NCBI RefSeq assembly: GCF_017643905.1
Contig: NZ_JAEPMO010000009.1
Location: 1-49,188 of the forward strand
DNA: 49,188 nucleotides
DNA from: Marivita sp.
Lineage (GTDB): Bacteria > Pseudomonadota > Alphaproteobacteria > Rhodobacterales > Rhodobacteraceae
Direction of reading: 5' to 3'
Position numbers and translations under genes: made by a program. Positions 20,075-28,012 of this stretch are shown piece by piece (the stretch's first letter is position 1; every line of letters begins with the position of its first letter). Under the pieces are notes generated by a model. That model did no database searches. It saw only the letters and a list, made by a program, of their open reading frames with translations, and was not told the DNA's origin.

Positions 20075-21384
20075 TGGAATGGTTCGAAGCGCTTGGTCTG
20101 CTGGTTGGCAGCATCATGCTCCTTATGGCGATCGGCATGCCCGTCGCGCTGGCTTTCCTTGCCGCCAATATCATCGGCGCATGGGTGTTCATGGGGGGCG
20201 ACCGTGGGGTTGTCGCGCTCTTGAACAACGGGTGGGGCGCGCTGACAATCTTTGCGCTGGTGCCGATCCCGCTGTTCCTGCTCATGGGCGAGATCTTTTT
20301 CCAGACGGGCTTGGGCAGTCGCATGTTCTCTGCCATCGACAAGCTGCTGGGGCGGCTGCCGGGGCGTCTGAGCTATGTCACCGTTCTGGGCGGCACCGGG
20401 TTTTCGACGCTGTCTGGATCGTCGATGGGATCTACCGCGCTGCTCGGGTCATTGATGGTGCCCGAGATGAACCGCCGCGGCTACAAGAGCCACATGTCCA
20501 TTGGTCCGATCCTTGGGACTGGCGGCCTGGCGATCATCATTCCACCCTCTGCGCTGGCGGTGCTGCTGGCGACACTGGCCAAGATCGACGTAGGCGCGTT
20601 GCTGATCGCGGGCGTGATCCCCGGTCTGATCCTTGCCGGCTTTTACGTTGCGACAATCTACATCCAGACCCGGATCGACCCCGAAGCGGCTCCCGCCTAT
20701 GACGTGGAGCCGATGACCGCTGGCGAAAAAATCGGCATTCTGATGCGCGACGTGGTGCCGATGATCGGTCTGATGGTGGTCATTGTCATCATGATGATCA
20801 ACGGCATCGTCACCCCTTCGGAAGCCGCTGCATTTGGGGCGCTGGGCGTGCTGATCCTTGCCGCGCTGTATCGCTGTCTGACATGGGACTCGATCAAGAA
20901 ATCCGTCCGTGGCGCGCTGCGTGTGACCCTGATGGCCTATCTGATCGTTTTCGGGTCCGCGACCTTCAGCCAGCTTCTGGCTTTTTCCGGGGCGTCGAAA
21001 GGCCTGATTAACTGGGCGACAGGTTTTGACCTCGACCCGACGCTGATGCTCTTGGTGATGTTCGGGGTGCTCCTGCTTCTTGGCATGTTCATGGAGCAGA
21101 TCTCGATCATGCTACTGACCGTGCCGATCTTTTTCCCGCTCGCGCAGACGCTGGGATTCGATCCGATCTGGTTCGGACTGATCATGCTCCTCTCGCTCGA
21201 GATTAGCTTTACGACGCCGCCGTTTGGTCTGCTGCTTTTCGTGATGAAGGGCGTGGCCCCGCCAAATACGACGATGCGCGAGATCTACCGCGCCGCGTTT
21301 CCATTCATCCTGTGCTCGCTGATGGTCGTTGCGCTGCTGATCCTTTTCCCGCATCTGGCGACATGGTTGCCGGGACTCGGTTAG
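20074..21384 (+). CDS. dctM: TRAP transporter large permease
   Basis: 436 aa polytopic; GSSMGSTALLGSLMVPEMNRRGY, PPSALAVLLATLAKIDVGALLIAGVIPGL. Confidence 0.93.
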   Translation: MEWFEALGLLVGSIMLLMAIGMPVALAFLAANIIGAWVFMGGDRGVVALLNNGWGALTIFALVPIPLFLLMGEIFFQTGLGSRMFSAIDKLLGRLPGRLSYVTVLGGTGFSTLSGSSMGSTALLGSLMVPEMNRRGYKSHMSIGPILGTGGLAIIIPPSALAVLLATLAKIDVGALLIAGVIPGLILAGFYVATIYIQTRIDPEAAPAYDVEPMTAGEKIGILMRDVVPMIGLMVVIVIMMINGIVTPSEAAAFGALGVLILAALYRCLTWDSIKKSVRGALRVTLMAYLIVFGSATFSQLLAFSGASKGLINWATGFDLDPTLMLLVMFGVLLLLGMFMEQISIMLLTVPIFFPLAQTLGFDPIWFGLIMLLSLEISFTTPPFGLLLFVMKGVAPPNTTMREIYRAAFPFILCSLMVVALLILFPHLATWLPGLG

Positions 21385-21602
21385 AGGCGCTGGTCCTTCC
21401 CGAAAAGCAGAGTGCTGTTGGGCTGAACAAAGCACCGACGGCTGTACTTTTGGGCAACCGCAATCGGTGTTGTGAAGTTCCGGATGATCAGCAGGGACAT
21501 CAATCGTCTAATAAATGGGCATTTGGCAAGATTTTTGTGCGGTGAGGCGCGGGAAGCGTTGCTGTGCCTTGCACTCCGACCGGCGCTGCGCAAGCTTGAG
21601 CC

Positions 21603-23027
21603 ATGTCTGAACACTCTGTCTTCGATGAAATGTGGGGCCGTGATGCGCAGCTTCGCGCACCCTACCAAAATTTTTTCGATTGGTTCGATCAGGAAGATCC
21701 CAAGCGATTGCGCGCAAAAAACCGCGAGGCGGAAGACCTGTTCCGCCTGACGGGCATCACTTTCAACGTTTATGGACGATCCGAAGCCGAAGAGCGTCTG
21801 ATCCCCTTCGACATCATCCCGCGGATCATTTCAGGCTCCGAATGGGCCAAACTGTCTCGCGGGATCGAACAGCGGGTACGGGCGATCAACGCCTTTCTGC
21901 ATGACATCTACCATACCCAGGAAATCCTGAAGGCCGGGCGCATCCCGCGTGAGATGATCTCACAGAACGAAGCATTCCAGCCCAAGATGATCGGCGTCGA
22001 CGTGCCGGGCGGAGTCTATACCCATATCGTTGGCATCGACCTTGTCTGCACCGGACCGGGGGAGTTCTACGTTCTCGAAGACAACGCCCGCACCCCGTCG
22101 GGTGTGAGCTACATGCTCGAAAACCGGGAAACCATGTTGCAGATGTTCCCCGAACTTTTCTCGAAGAACCGGGTTCAACCCGTGCAGCAATACCCGATTG
22201 ACTTGCGTCGGTCGCTGGCCGCCTGCGCACCGAACATGACGGATGCAGAGCCAACCGTCGCCGTGCTGACACCGGGGATCTACAACTCGGCCTACTTCGA
22301 ACACGCGTTCCTTGCCGATCAGATGGGCGTCGAACTTGTCGAAGGGCATGACCTTCGCGTGGTGGACGGGCGTGTCGCGATGCGCACGACGAACGGGTAC
22401 AAACCCATCGACGTTCTGTATCGTCGCGTGGATGATGATTTCCTCGATCCGCTGAACTTCAATCCCGAAAGCCAGCTTGGTGTGCCAGGGATCATGGATG
22501 TCTACCGCGCCGGTGGGATCACCATCGCCAACGCGCCGGGCACTGGGATTTCCGACGACAAGGCGATCTATTCCTACATGCCGGAAATTGTCGAATTCTA
22601 TACTGGCGAACGGCCATTGCTGCAGAATGTCCCGACATGGCGGTGTTCGGAGCCCGACTCGCTGGCTCATGTCCTCGACAATCTTGAAGACCTTGTCGTG
22701 AAAGAGGTGCATGGGTCAGGCGGCTACGGCATGCTGATCGGTCCGACTGCGACGAAGAAAGAGATATCGGCTTTCCGCAAGAAGCTCAAAGCGCGTCCGA
22801 AAAACTATATCGCGCAACCCACGCTCAGCCTGTCCACTGTTCCGATTTTCGCCAAGGCGGGTCTGACCCCGCGCCATGTCGATCTGCGTCCCTATTTGCT
22901 GGTCAGCCCGGAAGGAATCAAGATCACGCCCGGTGGCCTGACGCGGGTAGCACTCAAGAAGGGGTCCTTGGTGGTGAACTCGTCGCAAGGCGGCGGCACG
23001 AAAGACACCTGGGTTCTGGAGGAATAG
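21603..23027 (+). CDS. circularly permuted ATP-grasp type 2 protein (DUF404/DUF407)
   Basis: FDIIPRIISGSEWAKLSRGIEQRVRAINAFLHDIYHTQEIL; KEVHGSGGYGMLIGPTAT. Confidence 0.92.
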   Translation: MSEHSVFDEMWGRDAQLRAPYQNFFDWFDQEDPKRLRAKNREAEDLFRLTGITFNVYGRSEAEERLIPFDIIPRIISGSEWAKLSRGIEQRVRAINAFLHDIYHTQEILKAGRIPREMISQNEAFQPKMIGVDVPGGVYTHIVGIDLVCTGPGEFYVLEDNARTPSGVSYMLENRETMLQMFPELFSKNRVQPVQQYPIDLRRSLAACAPNMTDAEPTVAVLTPGIYNSAYFEHAFLADQMGVELVEGHDLRVVDGRVAMRTTNGYKPIDVLYRRVDDDFLDPLNFNPESQLGVPGIMDVYRAGGITIANAPGTGISDDKAIYSYMPEIVEFYTGERPLLQNVPTWRCSEPDSLAHVLDNLEDLVVKEVHGSGGYGMLIGPTATKKEISAFRKKLKARPKNYIAQPTLSLSTVPIFAKAGLTPRHVDLRPYLLVSPEGIKITPGGLTRVALKKGSLVVNSSQGGGTKDTWVLEE

Positions 23028-23031
23028 CGGC

Positions 23032-23973
23032 ATGCTGGGAAAAACCGCAAATGGCCTCTTCTGGATGTACCGTTACATGGAGAGGGCCGAGAACACCGCG
23101 CGTCTGATCGAAACGGGGCAACGGATTGCGCTGACACGGCTCAACCAAACCGATGACGAATGGGCTTCCGTGTTGCAGTCCGCCGATTGTCTCTATGGTT
23201 TTCGCGCAGCCCATGACGAGATGTCCCGCGATCTGGCCGTCGACTGGATGCTGCGCAGCAAGGACAACCCGTCGTCGATCCTGTCGAGCGTGAATGCCGC
23301 ACGTCAGAACGCGCGTCTGGTGCGGACGGCGATAACCGGCGAAGTCTGGGAGGCCGTGAACTCGGCTTACATGGCGCTGAAAACGGCACTGGCCCGTAAG
23401 GTATCAGAGCGCGATCTGCCCAGCACGTTGCGCCTGATCCGCCATCATGCGGCCTTGGTGCGCGGTGTGACCCACGGCACGATGCTGCGCAACGACATCT
23501 ACGACTTCGCGCGTCTGGGCACATTCCTGGAACGTGCGGACAACACCGCCCGTATCCTTGACGTGAAATACTATGTCCTGCTGCCGTCGGCGCGTGCCGT
23601 CGGAACGTCACTCGACAATGTGCAGTGGGAATCGATCCTGCGGTCTGTCTCGGCGCGCGGCGGGTTTCGCATGGAATACGGCGCAGGAGGTGGACCAAGA
23701 GAAATCGCTGCGTTCCTGATCCTTGACAAGCGTATGCCCCGGTCCCTTGCGTTCTGTGCGGGCAAGCTGAGTGACAACCTCAACTATCTGGCAAACGAGG
23801 AAGATGCAGGAGCGGCTTCCCGCGCACGGGTTGGTGCATTGGAAAACGGGCTGTTGTCCCAGAGTATTGATGATATCTTCGACTTCGGATTGCACGAGTT
23901 CCTCCAGAAAACCCTTGAGGAACTGTCAAGCATCTCGCGCCAGATCGAACAGGATTTCCGGTTTTATGCCTAG
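23032..23973 (+). CDS. alpha-E domain-containing protein (DUF403)
   Basis: MLGKTANGLFWMYRYMERAENTARLIETGQRIAL; FLERADNTARILDVKYYVLLPS. Confidence 0.92.
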   Translation: MLGKTANGLFWMYRYMERAENTARLIETGQRIALTRLNQTDDEWASVLQSADCLYGFRAAHDEMSRDLAVDWMLRSKDNPSSILSSVNAARQNARLVRTAITGEVWEAVNSAYMALKTALARKVSERDLPSTLRLIRHHAALVRGVTHGTMLRNDIYDFARLGTFLERADNTARILDVKYYVLLPSARAVGTSLDNVQWESILRSVSARGGFRMEYGAGGGPREIAAFLILDKRMPRSLAFCAGKLSDNLNYLANEEDAGAASRARVGALENGLLSQSIDDIFDFGLHEFLQKTLEELSSISRQIEQDFRFYA

Positions 23974-23994
23974 GCCATACCAAGACTGCACGGC

Positions 23995-24792
23995 ATGCGC
24001 CTGAAGATCGACCACACGACGGTGTATCGGTTCGAAACGCCGGTGGTTTACGGTTTGCAGCAACTGCGCAAAACGCCGAAATCGTCGTACAATCAGTCAG
24101 TTCTTGGATGGGATACCCGCATTGAAGGTGGCCGCAAGGAAGTCACGTTTGAGGATCATCACCATAACACGACCGAACTGATCAGCTTTGATCCCAACAT
24201 TACCGAATTGTCGGTTTCAAGCGCGGGTGAGGTCGAGATCACGGACAACGCCGGTGTTCTGGGGCCGCATCACGGTATGACTCCACTCTGGCTTTATCAG
24301 ATGAACACATCCCTCACCGAAGCCGGACCGGGAACGCGGGCTCTGGTCAAGGGGATGACCGCCGACGCGGGGATATCTGAACTTCACGAGTTGTCCGATC
24401 GCATCCGCACGCAGGTGCCCTATACCCTCGGCGCGTCTGCCCCGGACTGGAGCGCGGAAGACGCAATCGCGGCAGGGCAGGGTGTGTGTCAGGACCACAC
24501 CCACATCATGATCGCCTGCGCCCGCGCGCTGAAACTGCCGACGCGCTATGCCAGTGGCTATCTGATGCTGAACGAAACTACGATCCAGGACGCGATGCAT
24601 GCCTGGGCCGAAGTGCATGTGGAAGGACTGGGTTGGGTCGGGTTCGATGTGTCGAACGGTGTTTCGCCTGACACACGCTATGTGCGCGTCGCAACAGGGC
24701 TGGACTATTCCGATGCTGCGCCGATAACTGGTACGCGGATTGGCGGAGTGAACGAAGAGTTGCACGTCAGCATCCACGTGGTTCAGCAGTAA
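23995..24792 (+). CDS. transglutaminase-like cysteine peptidase family protein
   Basis: MRLKIDHTTVYRFETPVVYGLQQLRKTPKS; AAGQGVCQDHTHIMIACARAL; DAMHAWAEVHVEGLGWVGFDVSNG. Confidence 0.93.
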   Translation: MRLKIDHTTVYRFETPVVYGLQQLRKTPKSSYNQSVLGWDTRIEGGRKEVTFEDHHHNTTELISFDPNITELSVSSAGEVEITDNAGVLGPHHGMTPLWLYQMNTSLTEAGPGTRALVKGMTADAGISELHELSDRIRTQVPYTLGASAPDWSAEDAIAAGQGVCQDHTHIMIACARALKLPTRYASGYLMLNETTIQDAMHAWAEVHVEGLGWVGFDVSNGVSPDTRYVRVATGLDYSDAAPITGTRIGGVNEELHVSIHVVQQ

Positions 24793-24805
24793 AGGCACGC
24801 CTCAA

Positions 24806-25546
24806 GTGACATATTGCGTTGGAATGATGCTTCGCAGCGGTCTGGTGTTCATGTCGGACACGCGCACCAATGCCGGGTTGGACAACATCTCGACCTTCAA
24901 GAAGATGACCATCTGGGAAGAACCGGGCGAGCGCGTTCTGACCCTCATGTCCGCGGGCAATCTTGCGACCACGCAAGCTGTCGTCAGTCTTCTGGACGAA
25001 CGCAGCAAACATCCCGAGGACCGTACGCCGTCGCTGATGCGGGCCCCATCGATGTTTCAGGCCGCCTGCATGGTCGGCGACACGCTGCGCGAGGTCATCA
25101 AGGGGCTGCGCGATGGCGGGCAACGCGCGGAAACCAGCTTTGAGGCAACGCTGATCCTTGGCGGCCAGATTGCCGGAAACCCGCCACGCCTGTTCCTGAT
25201 CTACCCGCAGGGCAATTTCATCGAGGCAGGGGAAGACACGCCGTTCTTCCAGATCGGTGAGATCAAGTATGGGCGCCCGATCCTTGTCCGGGCCTATGAT
25301 CCCGATATCACCTTTGCCGAGGCATTGAAGCTGCTGCTCGTCAGTTTCGACTCCACGCTTAAAGCGAACCTGTCCGTGGGCGCGCCGCTCGATTACTTTT
25401 GCTACAAGACGGACAGCCTTGAGAAAAAGCACGTCGGTCGTGTCGAAGCCGACAACCCGGAGTTTCAGGCGATCTCGACTCAATGGGGCAATGCGCTTAA
25501 GCAGGCGCTTGATACGTTGCCCGACGTTCATCTGAACACGAACTGA
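24806..25546 (+). CDS. proteasome-type protease (Anbu / bacterial proteasome-like beta subunit)
   Basis: GTG start; M/V-TYCVGMMLRSGLVFMSDTRTNAGLDNISTFKKM with Thr-2 as candidate nucleophile; co-located with the ATP-grasp/alpha-E/transglutaminase trio. Confidence 0.9.
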   Translation: MTYCVGMMLRSGLVFMSDTRTNAGLDNISTFKKMTIWEEPGERVLTLMSAGNLATTQAVVSLLDERSKHPEDRTPSLMRAPSMFQAACMVGDTLREVIKGLRDGGQRAETSFEATLILGGQIAGNPPRLFLIYPQGNFIEAGEDTPFFQIGEIKYGRPILVRAYDPDITFAEALKLLLVSFDSTLKANLSVGAPLDYFCYKTDSLEKKHVGRVEADNPEFQAISTQWGNALKQALDTLPDVHLNTN

Positions 25547-25569
25547 ACCAAAAAGCCGAGAGTCCTGTC

Positions 25570-26523
25570 ATGCCCATGAGCCCCGTTATCTGCGTCGGCG
25601 GTGAAAACCTCATTGATCACGTCACCCGGGATGGAGAGATCTCGGCCCTTGCCGGTGGATCGCCGTTCAACGTCGCCATGGCGCTGGGGCGGCAACAGGC
25701 CGACGTGCATTACCTGACGCCGATCTCGACCGATTCCTGGGGCGATATTCTGGCCGATACGCTGATCGCCTCCGGCGTGACGCTCGCCGGTGGCCGTGTC
25801 GATGCGCCGACAACCATTGCCCGCGTGACCGTGACGAAAGGCATTCCGTCCTACGTGTTCGAACGTGATGGCACCGCAGAGCGCAGCGTCACCGCCGCAT
25901 CGCTCGCCGCCGCCATGCCCGGAGCCACCCGTGCCTTGCACAACGGGTCTTTGGCGTTGACCGATGGGGCCGATGCCGATGCTTGGGAAGAGACCTGCAC
26001 AGGGGCCTACGCCTCTGGAACGCTGGTCTCGCTCGACCCTAATGTGCGCCTGTCCGTCATCACCGACATCGACACCTACCGTGCGCGTATTTTCCGCATG
26101 ATGAAAGCCACACATGTTCTGAAACTCAGTGATGAAGACCTCGAAGGTCTGTGTCCTGACATGCCGCAGGACCAAGCACTCGCCCATGTGCGCAGCCAGA
26201 CATCCGCATCCCTTTTGGTGATGACCAAAGGTCCCGAAGGCGCCATCGCGATGCGTGGCGATCAGACTGTCACGATCCCAGCGCCTCCGGTGCCGGGTCT
26301 TGTTGATACGGTCGGGGCAGGTGACACGTTCATGGCAACTCTGCTGGCCGGTCTGGCACGGACCGATGCACTTGCGCCCGACGCACTGGATCATCTCGAT
26401 GCCGCGCAGGTTGAGGCCCTGATCCGCCGCGCAGGTATGGCCGCTGCCATCAATTGCAGCCGCGCCGGATGCAACCCGCCCACTCTGCAAGAGCTTGACG
26501 CGGCAATGGCATCTGCGGCCTGA
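25570..26523 (+). CDS. PfkB-family carbohydrate kinase (fructokinase-like)
   Basis: CVGGENLIDHV..GGSPFNVAMALGRQQADVHYLTPISTDSWGD; DTVGAGDTFMATLLAGL. Confidence 0.92.
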   Translation: MPMSPVICVGGENLIDHVTRDGEISALAGGSPFNVAMALGRQQADVHYLTPISTDSWGDILADTLIASGVTLAGGRVDAPTTIARVTVTKGIPSYVFERDGTAERSVTAASLAAAMPGATRALHNGSLALTDGADADAWEETCTGAYASGTLVSLDPNVRLSVITDIDTYRARIFRMMKATHVLKLSDEDLEGLCPDMPQDQALAHVRSQTSASLLVMTKGPEGAIAMRGDQTVTIPAPPVPGLVDTVGAGDTFMATLLAGLARTDALAPDALDHLDAAQVEALIRRAGMAAAINCSRAGCNPPTLQELDAAMASAA

Positions 26524-26527
26524 ACCA

Positions 26528-27187
26528 ATGGACCTCTATCTCGATACCGCGGACCAGGACGCTTGGGCAGACCTTATGCCCAGCGGTCTTTTCCGGGGCA
26601 TCACAACCAACCCGCTGCTCGCCCACCGCGCGGGTCTGACCTATCCGACGATCAACTGGGCCGACATGGCGCACCGCGCCCGTGACCTGGGCGCGCAAGA
26701 GCTGCACGCGCAGGTCTTTGGCCCGGTGGAAACCTATCTCGATTGGGCCAGCCGCCTTTACGAAGCTGGAGCTACTGCAGGGCTGCGCACCGTCGTCAAG
26801 ATCCCGATGACACCCGATGCTCTGAAGGCGGTGCCTGCTGTTCGGGCGCTGGGTGGTCCGATCCTCCTGACAGCCGTCTATGACCCCAAACAGGTGATCG
26901 TCGCCAAGGCGTTGGTCGCCGATTTCGTGGCCCCTTATTTCGGGCGGATGCAGGAGGCAGGTTTGCCCGCCCTTGACCACCTGTCCAAGATGCAGGCGAT
27001 CGTTGGCGGGACCCCCCGCATCCTTGTCGCATCCCTGAGGACCAGCGACCAGATGGTGTCCCTCGCCGCCTTGGGTCTCGACTGCTTTACTTTGGCCCCG
27101 GACATTGCGCGCAGTCTCCTCTCCGATCCGATGACCGAACAGGCGACCGCCGCATTCGAAGCCGCGGCGGCGGGACGCGATCTATAA
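26528..27187 (+). CDS. transaldolase family protein (fructose-6-phosphate aldolase-like)
   Basis: MDLYLDTADQDAWADLMPSGLFRGITTNPLL; VVKIPMTPDALKAV. Confidence 0.85.
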   Translation: MDLYLDTADQDAWADLMPSGLFRGITTNPLLAHRAGLTYPTINWADMAHRARDLGAQELHAQVFGPVETYLDWASRLYEAGATAGLRTVVKIPMTPDALKAVPAVRALGGPILLTAVYDPKQVIVAKALVADFVAPYFGRMQEAGLPALDHLSKMQAIVGGTPRILVASLRTSDQMVSLAALGLDCFTLAPDIARSLLSDPMTEQATAAFEAAAAGRDL

Positions 27188-27484
27188 AGACAGCCGTCGC
27201 TCCTTTGCTCCACCTCTCCGGCGTGGCTTCGGCAGCGCCAGTTCAAGCGGTGTGAGCGGCGCGTCCAACGACGCCTTCAACAGCGCACAGAATTCTGCAA
27301 CCGCCGGATCGGTCTCCCGAAATGGCGTGGCAGCCATATAGGCACAGGTGGCTTCGGTCAGGTAACAGGCTTGCGCCGGCAAGCTTCCAAGCCATTGCAT
27401 GTAGCCCAATTGCCCGATTTCCCGCGCCCGTTCTGCCGTGCGGGGATTGACCTGCAACTGGGTCAGTGTTCGTTCGATAGACAT
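27182..27484 (-). CDS. small hypothetical protein (100 aa) downstream of a cobalamin riboswitch
   Basis: MSIERTLTQLQVNPRTAERAREIGQLGYMQWLGSLPAQACYLTEATCAYMAATPFRETD...; ATG at 27484 preceded by GGAGG. Confidence 0.7.
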   Translation of the reverse strand: MSIERTLTQLQVNPRTAERAREIGQLGYMQWLGSLPAQACYLTEATCAYMAATPFRETDPAVAEFCALLKASLDAPLTPLELALPKPRRRGGAKERRLSL

Positions 27485-27597
27485 AAAAGCGCCCTCCGCG
27501 CTGGGACGGGTCGCATTGAGGCCGCACGCATGTTTTGCGCGTTTCGGGCGCAAGGCATCTCGACCTCCGGTGCACCCCGCCCGGGTTCAGTTCACGT

Positions 27598-27780
27598 AAG
27601 ATGGCAGGTCTCCTGACTCGCGGGTCATCGTGCGGCTCGCACCTTCCCAGACCAAACGGTCCAGTGGTTTTGCGCGAAGCACTCACCGCTTACAGTTGCG
27701 GGGGCAGTCACGGATTTTCACCGTATTCCCTATTCGGACAGCGCATCACACGCTGCCCACCATCAAAATTCACTGTCACA
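27598..27780 (-). promoter_or_regulatory. cobalamin (AdoCbl) riboswitch
   Basis: Minus strand: GGGAATACGGTGAAAATCCGTGACTGCCCCCGCAACTGTAAGCGGTGAGT...CCACTGG...GGGAAGGTGCGAG...GAGTCAGGAGACCTGCCAT; hallmark B12-box elements; 5' boundary approximate. Confidence 0.95.
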
Positions 27781-28012
27781 GATCATGCGAGTCCAATCAA
27801 TCTACATTGTGGGAATATCTCCAATTCGATGCAATCGTCGGTAACGGCACACCGGTTGTTAAGACTTCGGTGCCAGAACAGGGCAGCACTTGGGCGGTAT
27901 GGCCCAATTCACTTGGAATGGGCCCTGTCCGATGCTCCTAGCCGCCATGTTTCGACTGCTCTGGCACTGCTCGATTGATGTCTTGTGCGGTGACGCGGCC
28001 CGTGCGGGATCA

